Below, piece by piece: positions 51,408 to 59,847 of a DNA stretch of 64,000 bases. The position numbers were made by a program, and so were the translations under genes. Below the pieces are notes generated by a model, which made no database searches, was not told the origin of the DNA, and saw nothing but the letters and a program-made list of their open reading frames with translations. Every line of letters starts with the position of its first letter. The stretch's first letter is position 1. Source of the DNA: JAEWWD01 sp964440115 (GTDB taxonomy: Bacteria > Bacillota > Clostridia > Christensenellales > CAG-138); contig CAYTPV010000008.1 of the NCBI GenBank assembly GCA_964440115.1, forward strand, positions 1-64,000. The letters are read 5' to 3'.

Positions 51408-51980
51408 CTATACTTCGTAATGTGCAAGTACCTGTGCCGCCACAGTTTCTTTTGTGGTGCGCAGATCCATGGCCTGCTTGAGCAAATACCTGTGCGCCTG
51501 CGATTCTGTCATGCCCGCGCGCTCCATGAGCACAAACTTGGCGCGGTCGGTCAGCCGCTGCTGTTCAAAGCGCCGCTCAAGCGCGCGCTTTTGCATAAGC
51601 AGCGCGTTGAGCCGCGTATGCGACGCGAGCGCCTGCCGAACAGTTCGTAAAAGACTCGCCCGCATCATGGGCTTGGCGACACAGAACACACCCTGCGACT
51701 CGATGCGGTCTGCAACTTCGTCGCACAATTCCGCCTTGACGAGCATGACTACGCCCGCGGCGGTGTTGACTGCCGCGTCTGCGGCAAGATCGTGGCCGAA
51801 TTCATCCGAAAGCGGCGTATTGATGACCACCAGGGAATATTCGCCCTCCAGGATTTCGCGGCGTGCCTGCGCGCCGCTTTGCGAACTGACGAGCTCGCCC
51901 GCCATATCCGCGAGCATTTCCTGCAACAGCTCAGCGCCCTTAATGGTGCTGGAAACCAAGAGCACTCTATCCGTGGCCAT
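51408..51980 (-). CDS. ANTAR-domain response-regulator-like antiterminator
   Basis: A 190-residue protein. The N-terminal receiver-like domain (about 4-120) starts DRVLLVSSTIKGAELLQ, but the phosphoacceptor Asp is not obvious (VVINTPLSDE), so it may be a pseudo-receiver. A coiled-coil linker (MQKRALERRFEQQR) leads to the ANTAR domain (about 132-187): DRAKFVLMERAGMTESQAHRYLLKQAMD. ANTAR domains bind paired RNA hairpins and block terminators. It follows glnA by 115 bases, a common Clostridia arrangement for nitrogen control. GGGGAGGTG precedes the ATG at 51980. Confidence 0.88.
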   Translation of the reverse strand: MATDRVLLVSSTIKGAELLQEMLADMAGELVSSQSGAQARREILEGEYSLVVINTPLSDEFGHDLAADAAVNTAAGVVMLVKAELCDEVADRIESQGVFCVAKPMMRASLLRTVRQALASHTRLNALLMQKRALERRFEQQRLTDRAKFVLMERAGMTESQAHRYLLKQAMDLRTTKETVAAQVLAHYEV

Positions 51981-52095
51981 CACCTCCCCTGCAATGGTAT
52001 GTCACATTCCATAAAAACCCCCAACGGCGGATTTCGCCGTACCATACTCTCCAATACCCAATGATAAAGTCAGAAGGACTTTGTCAGTTGCCAGG

Positions 52096-53409
52096 TTATA
52101 TGTCGAATAAAGCGTCTTCGAGCGGCGGCAGGGCCGGGGGCTCGTACGAGTCCGCCCTGCGCTGAATATCGAACAGCTGCTTAAATACCTGCTCGGGCAG
52201 CACGCGCGCGATAAACTCGCTGTTCTGCGCGACATGCACCGCGTCCAGCAGATTGGGGGGCAGCCTGCGGCAGCCTGCGGCCTGCGCGGCGGCGGCTGCG
52301 GCGGGGAAGGTAAGGTCTATATCCGTGCTGGCGGGCAAAGGCAGCTTTTCTTCAATGCCTTCCAGGCCCGCGTTCATCAGCAGCGCAAACGCGAGGTAGG
52401 GGTTGGCGGCCGGGTCGGGCGCACGCAGCTCCATACGGGCGCTCTCGCGCTCGGCCGCGGGAATGCGAATCCACTGTGAGCGGTTCTGATTGGACCAGCT
52501 CACAAAGCCCGGCGCTTCCATTTTGCCCAGCCGTTCAAACGAGTTGGGCATGGGGTTCAATATGGCCGTCATATCGGCAGCGCGGCGGAATATACCGGCG
52601 ATGAAGCAATCCGCAATCGATGCGGGCGCGCCGCGCAGAGAAAACAGGTTGTCGCCGCCGGAAAGAAGGCTCATGTTCACATGCAGGCCGCTGCCAATGA
52701 TGCCGGGGATGGGCTTGGGCAAAAACGACGCGAACAGGCCGTTTTTGTGTGCGATGGTGCGTATGACCTGCTTGAGCGTGACAAGGTTATCCGCCGTGCG
52801 CAGGGCGCTTGCGTATTTCAATACGATTTCGTTCTGGCCGGGGCCCGCCTCATGGTGCGAGCTTTCCACGCCCACGCCCATGCTTTCGAGATTCAGGCAG
52901 ATTTCACGGCGCACATTCTCACCGCGATCGCGCGGGGCAAGGTCAAGATACCCGGCGTTGTCGTGCGGGGTGCGCGAAGGATTGCCGTTTTCATCGAGCT
53001 GGAACAGATAGAACTCCACTTCCACGCCGATCTGGCAGGAAAGTCCCATCGCCTGTGCGCGCAGCGAGGCATCGCGCAGTATGCCGCGAGAATTGCCCGC
53101 AAACGATCTGCCATCCGGATATTCGATATCGCAGATGAGCCGTGCGACTCGCCCCTGCTGGGGACGCCACGGCAAAAGCGCGAGCGTGTTGGGGTCGGGC
53201 TTAAGCATGAGGTCGGTTTCTGCGGTGTGCAGCAGCCCCGGTACTGCGGATGCGTCGAAGGATACGCCCTCCGTCAGCGCCCGCGGCAGCTCCGTGGACT
53301 GCAGGGAAATGTTCCGGCCGCGGCCGAACAGGTCGCAGAACACCAGCCTCACGAATTTTACGTCGTTCTCCTCCACAAAGGAAAGGACTTCATCGATTGT
53401 ATACGCCAT
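52096..53409 (-). CDS. glnA: Glutamine synthetase type I
   Basis: A 437-residue enzyme making glutamine from glutamate, ammonia and ATP. Signatures include VEVEFYLFQLD, HHEAGPGQNEI (the G-P-G-Q ATP-site region), PGIIGSGLHVNMSL and NPMPNSFERL. It is the short GSI-alpha form; I see no adenylylation Tyr region. The ATG at 53409 follows GAGGAGGTG. An ANTAR antiterminator gene follows, so nitrogen status probably controls the operon by antitermination. A TGATAAAGTC..GACTTTGTCA hairpin lies between the genes (52070-52093). The upstream 350 bases hold a TTGCAGG-aaaa-CCTGCAA hairpin (53474-53491). Confidence 0.95.
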   Translation of the reverse strand: MAYTIDEVLSFVEENDVKFVRLVFCDLFGRGRNISLQSTELPRALTEGVSFDASAVPGLLHTAETDLMLKPDPNTLALLPWRPQQGRVARLICDIEYPDGRSFAGNSRGILRDASLRAQAMGLSCQIGVEVEFYLFQLDENGNPSRTPHDNAGYLDLAPRDRGENVRREICLNLESMGVGVESSHHEAGPGQNEIVLKYASALRTADNLVTLKQVIRTIAHKNGLFASFLPKPIPGIIGSGLHVNMSLLSGGDNLFSLRGAPASIADCFIAGIFRRAADMTAILNPMPNSFERLGKMEAPGFVSWSNQNRSQWIRIPAAERESARMELRAPDPAANPYLAFALLMNAGLEGIEEKLPLPASTDIDLTFPAAAAAAQAAGCRRLPPNLLDAVHVAQNSEFIARVLPEQVFKQLFDIQRRADSYEPPALPPLEDALFDI

Positions 53410-53766
53410 GCGGCACCTCCTCGCTTCATGCAAACAACAGTTCTATATTCCAGAAACAGGAATTGCAGGAAAACCTGCAAAAAACTACCAAGTATTTTTC
53501 GTATCCGCCATCATTTTTGATCCATGTCAGTCATGCACACGGGCTGTGCATGGACAACCCCCTATTTGCGGGCATCGGTGGATAACTCTGTTCATAATGT
53601 TCATAACTCCTGTGCAAAACTTTTTGAGAATGTGCACAGCCGTGCTTTCATGCCCTGCAAAGTGATCAGTTTTCGTTCGGTTCGACAATATTCTCCATCG
53701 AATGAAAATTCGCTCAGCGCGAGCATGTATGAATGTATAAACGAATACGGCACGCTTCGCCTGCGA
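53410..53766. other. Intergenic region upstream of glnA
   Basis: No gene. It holds the glnA leader with TTGCAGG-aaaa-CCTGCAA at 53474-53491, a GTTTTTCGTATCC-type A/T stretch, and a short CGAATGAAAATTCG palindrome at about 53698-53713. No paired hexaloop ANTAR target is obvious, though a search could find a weak one. Confidence 0.4.
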
Positions 53767-54525
53767 TCAGGAGAGCGGGCTTCGTTTGGGCATGACGGGG
53801 CAGGACCACCGAAGCAGTTCCCCGCCGTGCGGTTCGGCCACGCGGATAGCGCGGGTAGTGAGTTTATCCACATCCGGCTTATTAAGCGCAGAGAGGGCGT
53901 GGATGGTCAGTACGTGCGGAAGCTCCAGCTCGGGCCGAAACTGCGGCTCGCCGATGGCGAAACCGTTCTGCCGCGCCTGTTCCTGAAACAATAGGCGCGT
54001 CTGCTCGGAGGGGAAGCACAGCGAGAACGTAATTCTGCGCACAGTGGTCAAACCGTCGCCGTGGCGCTTGAGGCGCTCTATCATTTCCTCGTTGAGCACA
54101 GTCTGGTATTTCGCGGCGTCCGGCAGCAGCAGCGCATGGTAGCTGAGCCAATCCGGCTCGGCCGCCGTGCCGGGGGTAACGGCGATGAGCTTTTCCTTGC
54201 GCGCGGCATCGCGCACGGCTTGCGCGGCTTCGTCGCCATCCTGCACGTAAAAATAGAGCTGTCGCAGCGCGCTCATTTCGATGACGCCCACATATTTGGC
54301 TTCCGGCAAGGCGCGCAGTATGCGTTTTGTCATTTTATCCGCGTGCCTCTTCATACGAGGCGTAAACTCCGGCACATCGTCCTCGCGCGGACTCAATGCG
54401 ATATACAGCAGCGTTTCGTACCCGGCGGAAGGCTCTTCGTATGCCGTATCCACGGTGAAGAGCGCGTGCGCGCCGCGCACGTCCCATTCGTAGCTGAACC
54501 AGTTATCCTGCGAAGGCTTGGCCAT
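53767..54525 (-). CDS. DUF695/RraB-domain protein
   Basis: A 252-residue protein. The N-terminal half (WFSYEWDVRGAHALFTVDT onward, with YETLLYIAL) matches DUF695. The C-terminal half (ALLLPDAAKYQTVLNEEMIERLKRHGDGLTTVRRITFSLCFP) matches the RraB fold of RNase E inhibitor B. A role in RNA-decay control is possible but unproven in this group, which lacks a classic RNase E. AGAGGAG lies ahead of the ATG. It is convergent with nothing and transcribed alone. Confidence 0.82.
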   Translation of the reverse strand: MAKPSQDNWFSYEWDVRGAHALFTVDTAYEEPSAGYETLLYIALSPREDDVPEFTPRMKRHADKMTKRILRALPEAKYVGVIEMSALRQLYFYVQDGDEAAQAVRDAARKEKLIAVTPGTAAEPDWLSYHALLLPDAAKYQTVLNEEMIERLKRHGDGLTTVRRITFSLCFPSEQTRLLFQEQARQNGFAIGEPQFRPELELPHVLTIHALSALNKPDVDKLTTRAIRVAEPHGGELLRWSCPVMPKRSPLS

Positions 54526-54802
54526 GAAATACCGCTTGCTCCTCTCTTATAAGAATCAATTGTACCAATACATTTGTATAATTGCAAATGAACAAACTAG
54601 TATGCGCATGCGGTAAAGTTCGGCATTTTATCAATAAGAAGTCTGAAAGGCATCACCTGCACAAGTCCAATTCCTTTTATCGTTTCTATCTGCCTAGTAT
54701 TTACGGATTGCAGAAATACCCTTCGCAACCTGAGAATCATTTCATTGGATTGAGATATCAGAGGTATATTGTTTTAGTCGTTACATCTGACTGCTATAAC
54801 AA

Positions 54803-54881
54803 GGTATCGCCGCCTTGGGGCGGCGACGAATAATTTTTATGGCGAGGGGGCTTCGCCCCCTCGCCCTCCCCTGCATATGCC
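54803..54881 (+). repeat. Family A element
   Basis: GGTATCGCCGCC-ttggg-GCGGCGACGAATAATTTTTAT, then GCGAGGGGGC..GCCCCCTCGC. It lies in a 600-base gap (54526-55120) that also holds B8; the rest shows nothing. Confidence 0.85.
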
Positions 54882-55022
54882 TGTGATACTTAGCCAAGCA
54901 TATAGGCAATTCGGCTCATAGACACCAAAGCATCACGCTTTTATTGCGTATCTCCGTATTCGTAAAATATATGAATCAACAACGGGGGCGGTAATCCGCC
55001 CCCGAACGCTCTGTATATATCC

Positions 55023-55106
55023 CCCAAAGCGACGCAGTCGCTTTGATTATGGGTTCTTAGGGGCGTTACGCCCCTAAGCGGGGGTTCGGGGGCGGCGCCC
55101 CCGTAC
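55023..55106. repeat. Family B triple-hairpin element B8
   Basis: Hairpin 3 is CAAAGCGAC..GTCGCTTTG (55025-55045), hairpin 2 CTTAGGGGCG..CGCCCCTAAG (55056-55078) and hairpin 1 CGGGGGC..GCCCCCG (55087-55103). Hairpin 1 faces the oligoendopeptidase stop. With B9 it brackets that gene. Confidence 0.88.
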
Positions 55107-55120
55107 GTACATATTCACAC

Positions 55121-56905
55121 TTACACCAGCTTGGCCAGTTCCCCGACCATGCGGTCGAACTCGTCGAGCGAGGTTAATATGCTTTCGGGCTTGGTGAGGT
55201 CAACGCCCGCTTTCTGCAGCAGCGTGATGGGGAAATCGCTGCCGCCGCTCTTGAGGAAGGCGAGGTAAGAATCTAAGCCCTTGCCTTCGAGTATGCCGCG
55301 CGCAATCGCGACAGCGGCACAGAAGCCGGTGGCGTACTGATAGACATAGAACGCGTTGTAGAAATGCGGAATGCGCGCCCACTCGATTTTGATCTCGTCG
55401 TCCACAACCACGCCCGGGTAATATTTTTCGTTGAGCTTGCCGTACACCTCGCAGAGCGACTCCACGGTGAGCGGTTCGCCCGCTTCGCACATGCGGTGGC
55501 TTTCGCGCTCGAACGCGGCGAACATGGTCTGCCGGTATACGGTGGTGCGGAACTGCTCGAGGAAGTGGTTGAGGAGGTATGCGCGACGCGCTTCATCCTT
55601 TTCCTGCGAAAGCATATACCGCGTAAGCAGCACTTCGTTAACGGTGGAAGCGACCTCTGCCGCCATAATTTTATACTGCGCATCCTGATAGGGCAGCGCG
55701 GTATCCGAATAATGCGAATGCATGGCGTGCCCCAGCTCGTGTGCGAGCGTGAAGGCGTAATCCGCTTCGGGCTGGTAGTTCAAGAGTACGAACGGATGCG
55801 TGCCGTAAGCGCCCCACGAATACGCACCTGTCGTCTTGCCGCGGTTTTCTTCCACATCGATCCAGCGGCTTTCATAGGCGGTATCCAGCATTTTCGCGTA
55901 ATCCGGCCCGAGCGGCGCGAGCGCAGCCTTGACCAGCGTTTTCGCTTCTTCGTATTCCATGCGCTTTTGCACTTCGGGCACGATGGGCACATACAGGTCG
56001 TACATGCGCAGTTCGTCAAGCCCCAGCGCGCGGCGGCGCAGATCCAGATACTTGCCTAAAGAGGGCAGGCGGCTTTCCACGGCCTCAATCAGCCCGTCGT
56101 ACACGGAAAGCGGTACGTCCGAAGCGTAGAGCGCCATGCCGATAGCGCTTTCGTAATTGCGCGCGCGGGCATAGAACACATCCGATTTCACGCTGGCGGC
56201 ATACGATGCGGAAAGCGTGTTCTTCAGGTTGGTGTACGACGTGTACAGCGTTTTGTAGGCGTTTTCACGGACGGCACGATCCTTGCTTTCTACAAAGCTG
56301 CGGTAATTGCCCTGCGTGATCTCTACCGTTTCGCCTTCTTCGTTCTTGATCTCGCCAAAGCGGATATCCGCGTTGTTGAGCATGGTGAATATGCTGTCCG
56401 CCGCGGCGAGCGGTTCGCCCGCGAGCGCGAGCAGTTTTTCTTCGTTTTGTGTGAGCGTATGCGGACGCGCACGCTCGATGTTGTTGAGTATACGGCGGTA
56501 TTCTTTCAGTACATCGCCGTCGATCCAGCTTCTCATCGTCGCCGGGTCGATTTCGAGCATTTCGGGCGTCATGAACGACGCCGAAGCGCCAAACGCCACG
56601 CCCTGCTGCATGGCGCGATCCGTCATGCCCTGGTATTTCGCGACCGCGTTATCCTCGTCGCGCTTCATGTGCGCATAAACATAGAGCCGCTCCAGCGCGA
56701 GCGAGATTTCAAACTCGCGGCGTACCGCCTTGAGCAGCGCTTCCGGCCCCTGATTGAGCGTTCCGGAAAATGCCGGGAATTCCGCGATATCCTTTTGCAG
56801 CGCGGTAAACGCCGCTTCCCATTCCTGATCGTTAGAAAACATTGCGGAAAGATCCCAGGTCATCGCCTGGTCCAGTTCCGCGCGCGCGGGCAGTGTCTTG
56901 GGCAT
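55121..56905 (-). CDS. pepF: Oligoendopeptidase F (M3 family)
   Basis: A 594-residue zinc peptidase of the M3B family. LAHELGHAMHSHYSD (near residue 390) is the H-E-x-x-H site, with the third zinc ligand (Glu) in NEVLLTRYML downstream. The N-terminal Oligopep_F domain is present (LERLYVYAHMKRDED). It cleaves short cytoplasmic peptides. TAGGAGG precedes the ATG. It is bracketed by inverted family B elements, with hairpin 1 facing the gene on both sides. Confidence 0.95.
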   Translation of the reverse strand: MPKTLPARAELDQAMTWDLSAMFSNDQEWEAAFTALQKDIAEFPAFSGTLNQGPEALLKAVRREFEISLALERLYVYAHMKRDEDNAVAKYQGMTDRAMQQGVAFGASASFMTPEMLEIDPATMRSWIDGDVLKEYRRILNNIERARPHTLTQNEEKLLALAGEPLAAADSIFTMLNNADIRFGEIKNEEGETVEITQGNYRSFVESKDRAVRENAYKTLYTSYTNLKNTLSASYAASVKSDVFYARARNYESAIGMALYASDVPLSVYDGLIEAVESRLPSLGKYLDLRRRALGLDELRMYDLYVPIVPEVQKRMEYEEAKTLVKAALAPLGPDYAKMLDTAYESRWIDVEENRGKTTGAYSWGAYGTHPFVLLNYQPEADYAFTLAHELGHAMHSHYSDTALPYQDAQYKIMAAEVASTVNEVLLTRYMLSQEKDEARRAYLLNHFLEQFRTTVYRQTMFAAFERESHRMCEAGEPLTVESLCEVYGKLNEKYYPGVVVDDEIKIEWARIPHFYNAFYVYQYATGFCAAVAIARGILEGKGLDSYLAFLKSGGSDFPITLLQKAGVDLTKPESILTSLDEFDRMVGELAKLV

Positions 56906-56940
56906 GTAGGTACCTCCTATGAGTGTTTAATAAAAGAGAC

Positions 56941-57022
56941 GACGGGGCTTTGCCCCGAACCCCACCCAAGGGACACGTCCCTTGGGAAACCCATTAGCAA
57001 AGCGACTTCGTCGCTTTGGGGG
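56941..57022. repeat. Family B triple-hairpin element B9
   Basis: Hairpin 1 is CGGGGC..GCCCCG (56943-56957), hairpin 2 CCCAAGGGAC..GTCCCTTGGG (56965-56986) and hairpin 3 CAAAGCGAC..GTCGCTTTG (56998-57018). It is upstream of pepF and may lie in its 5' leader. The next 230 bases (57023-57256) show no gene. Confidence 0.88.
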
Positions 57023-57256
57023 AAGGGGAGGGATGTTCGTTCTAAAAGCGGGGCAGGGCCGATGTCTTGCACCCGTGCTATTACTATAACCGAAAGCGCC
57101 TTCGCATAACAAAGATTGTCGCTTTCACTGCGCTGCGTCGGGACGCGTCTCAATTCAACTTCCCGCTCAGCTTCGTGTACGGCACAGTCTGCGTATATCG
57201 CTGTCGAAAGCGCTGCCCACAGGGGCAGGAACAATGCAATTCGAACAGACTGCTGA

Positions 57257-58519
57257 TTATTGCTTATGCTCATCATTACGCTGTGCGTCAGCATCCACCC
57301 ATCCCTCGGGAAGGGGTTGCACCCCCGGCTGGGGCTGCACCCCGGGCAGGGGCTGCGTATTCGGCTGGGGCTGTACATCCGGCTGCGGCTGCGCAAACGC
57401 CTGTGCTTCGGGCTGATGCATTTCGGGATGCGGCGGCATGGGCGGCTGCCTGTACAGGGCATCCTGCTGCGGCGGATACGTTGTCTGCGTGAAGCCGGGC
57501 TGCGCCTGCTGTATGTGCTGCGGCTGAACGGGGGGCACCTGCATGCGCTTGGCGGCCAGATCCACGCGCGCAGCGCTGTCCACATACAGGGCGGTGTTGA
57601 GCGCCGCCGTATAAGGCATGATGAGCGCGAACCACAGGGTGTATACAACGCCGATAACGGCAAACATCACGCCCATGTTCTGATAAAGAAGAAGTATGGG
57701 CACGCCCACAACGACCGTGCTGAGCAAGCACACAACAACGGTATACAGCAGCACCGCGCCCATCAGGCGACCAAAGCGTTTGCCTGCAAGTTTGAAGGCG
57801 CGGATTATCGCGTCAAACGCGCGCCGGTTTTCATGCACGGCTACGGGATATACGAGGGATATGAACACGGCGTACACCACGCCCAGGAACAGCATAATCA
57901 GCCCGACAAGCGCAATGAGCGCAATGCTGCCGGGGGTCAGCTTATCGTGCAGCGCAAAAGAAAATATGGTGGAGAAGGTAAGCACAAAGCTGATGACACT
58001 GGTGAACATGCTCATCACGATGCTCGCGCCGATCTGCACGACATACAGGGAGAGGAATGTGGTATAAAACCGTTTGAGTCCTATGGGCAGCGCGTATTTC
58101 AACAGTTGGTGCAGCGTGCCCGCGCGGCCTTCCATACGCTGATCCATTTCGAGGTACACCGCGCCGTTGTAGGCGGGCATGATCAAAAACGCCATCAGCA
58201 GTCCTACCAGCATGGCAATGCCCATAAAGGAAAATACCGCGCCGACGGGGAAGTCCGCGCCGTAATTATAATTGAAGGAAGGGGCGGCCATATTGCCAAA
58301 CGGAGCGAACTCCTTCTGCATTTGGCCGAACATTCCCGTGTTCTGGAACATGGAAAACATCGAGAGCATGAGTATGAGCATGAGCAGGCCGAGCGTCAGC
58401 AGCGTCATGGCGAACATCTGCCAAAAGCCGCGTTTGTAAAGCTGCCACGCCACGCCGAACACGCCGCGCAGTTTGAGCGGTGCGCGCATAAGCGGAGGAT
58501 AAGGGGTATTCTGTTCCAT
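57257..58519 (-). CDS. DUF975-like multi-pass membrane protein, copy 1
   Basis: A 420-residue membrane protein with about six helices (YKRGFWQMFAMTLLTLGLLML, LVGLLMAFLIMPAYNGAVYLEM and others) and a long Gln/Pro-rich cytoplasmic tail (about 320-420) with PQPDVQPQPNTQ repeats. The N-terminal PYPPLMRAPLKLRGVFG and the MDQRMEGRAGT..LLKYALPIGLKRFYTTFLSL core are shared with the neighbouring gene. The function is unknown; the topology recalls glycerophosphoryl diester phosphodiesterase-type or DUF975 membrane domains. AAAGGAGC precedes the ATG at 58519. Confidence 0.8.
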   Translation of the reverse strand: MEQNTPYPPLMRAPLKLRGVFGVAWQLYKRGFWQMFAMTLLTLGLLMLILMLSMFSMFQNTGMFGQMQKEFAPFGNMAAPSFNYNYGADFPVGAVFSFMGIAMLVGLLMAFLIMPAYNGAVYLEMDQRMEGRAGTLHQLLKYALPIGLKRFYTTFLSLYVVQIGASIVMSMFTSVISFVLTFSTIFSFALHDKLTPGSIALIALVGLIMLFLGVVYAVFISLVYPVAVHENRRAFDAIIRAFKLAGKRFGRLMGAVLLYTVVVCLLSTVVVGVPILLLYQNMGVMFAVIGVVYTLWFALIMPYTAALNTALYVDSAARVDLAAKRMQVPPVQPQHIQQAQPGFTQTTYPPQQDALYRQPPMPPHPEMHQPEAQAFAQPQPDVQPQPNTQPLPGVQPQPGVQPLPEGWVDADAQRNDEHKQ

Positions 58520-58580
58520 TGGTTTGCTCCTTTCACCGCGCCCCCCACCGGAGCGCGACCTTCGGAATGATTTTCTAAGA

Positions 58581-59579
58581 TTACGCCTGCGGCGGTATGG
58601 GCGAGGCAGGCGGGATAACCGGGGCTTGCGGCGGCAGATCCGGAACGCGCGCGGCGGCATCCACATACAACGCCGTGCAGAACGCCGGGTAATACGGGGC
58701 GATAATCGCCGCCCACAGGCAAAGGCCTATAGACATCACGATAATCGCCGCAATTGTATTCTGCCACAAAAGCGCCGAAGGCAACATCAGTATGGCCAAT
58801 GCCGCAAGTAAAATCAAAACGTAAAGTATCAACGCGCCAAAAAGACGGCCGAAGCGTTTGAGGGAAAGCTTCAACGCACGGCCCACCGCTTCGAATGCTC
58901 GCTTGCCTTCGTGCGCAGCGACGGGGTAAATCAGAGACATGAATACCATGTATACAACGCTCAGCAGCATGGAGCACAGCATGGTAACCCCGACGGCGAT
59001 AGAAATATTCGCCGCATTGGAGGATTGCATGCCTGCCGCGATGAAAGAGAGCATGATGATGGGCATGATGACGTTGAGCACTAGGCTCATCACGATGCTG
59101 GCAATAATCTGCACCACAAACAGGGAGAGGAATGTCGTGTAAAACCGTTTTAGGCCGATGGGCAGCGCGTAACGAAACAGCTGGCCGAATGTGCCGACCC
59201 GCCCTTCCATGCGCTGATCCATTTCCATGAATGTCGCGCCCATATAGGCCGGCATGCCAAGGAACGCATAAATCAGGGATATTAGCCACACCACGGCCAT
59301 GAATGCAAGCGCGGAAGTGGCGGCGGTTACATCGTTTTGCATCGTGCCGCTGCCCATGCCGGGCATGATGTCGCTTTCAATCGCTTTAAGCGCACCGGTT
59401 TGGGAGAGCATATTGCCCATAGCCAGCATGAGTATGAGCATGAACACGCCGACGATCAGCAGCGTAAAAAAGAACATCGGCCAGAAGCCGCGCTTGTAAA
59501 GCTGCCACGACAAACCGAATACGCCGCGCAGCTTGAGCGGCGCGCGCATGAGCGGAGGGTAGGGGGTATGCTGTTCCAA
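58581..59579 (-). CDS. DUF975-like multi-pass membrane protein, copy 2
   Basis: A 332-residue paralogue of the gene at 57257, with the same N-terminus (HTPYPPLMRAPLKLRGVFG) and core, but only a short Pro-rich tail. I chose the TTG at 59579, which aligns with the ATG of the paralogue and has AAAAGGAGC upstream. The ATG at 59600 has none. The two genes are 61 bases apart and probably co-transcribed. Divergence is high outside the core, so the duplication is old. A paired or heteromeric membrane complex is possible. Confidence 0.8.
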   Translation of the reverse strand: MEQHTPYPPLMRAPLKLRGVFGLSWQLYKRGFWPMFFFTLLIVGVFMLILMLAMGNMLSQTGALKAIESDIMPGMGSGTMQNDVTAATSALAFMAVVWLISLIYAFLGMPAYMGATFMEMDQRMEGRVGTFGQLFRYALPIGLKRFYTTFLSLFVVQIIASIVMSLVLNVIMPIIMLSFIAAGMQSSNAANISIAVGVTMLCSMLLSVVYMVFMSLIYPVAAHEGKRAFEAVGRALKLSLKRFGRLFGALILYVLILLAALAILMLPSALLWQNTIAAIIVMSIGLCLWAAIIAPYYPAFCTALYVDAAARVPDLPPQAPVIPPASPIPPQA

Positions 59580-59757
59580 ACTGTGCTCCTTTTCTGGCAC
59601 CCATGCCGGGCGTGGCCGTTTATACTCGGGAAATTACCCGGGAAATGACGTTCGCAAAAGCCTGCGGATTATTTCTATGGCATATTTTCGGGCAACATTC
59701 CGTTCATGATCGGTCTGCTTTGATCAGGGTTTAGCTAGGCCATTCTATAACTACCCC

Positions 59758-59840
59758 TCAAAGCGACGAAGTCGCTTTGATATGGGTTTCCAAAGGGTCG
59801 TTACGACCCTTTGGTGGGAGCTCGAGGGCGAAGCCCTCGA
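59758..59840. repeat. Family B triple-hairpin element B10
   Basis: Hairpin 3 is TCAAAGCGAC..GTCGCTTTGA (59758-59780), hairpin 2 CCAAAGGGTCG..CGACCCTTTGG (59790-59814) and hairpin 1 TCGAGGGC..GCCCTCGA (59822-59840). It lies seven bases from the AAA ATPase stop. Confidence 0.88.
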
Positions 59841-59847
59841 CACTTCT

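Noticed and set aside
53524..53994. Plus-strand frame upstream of the DUF695 region
   Set aside because: No ribosome site; it runs antisense into a supported gene.
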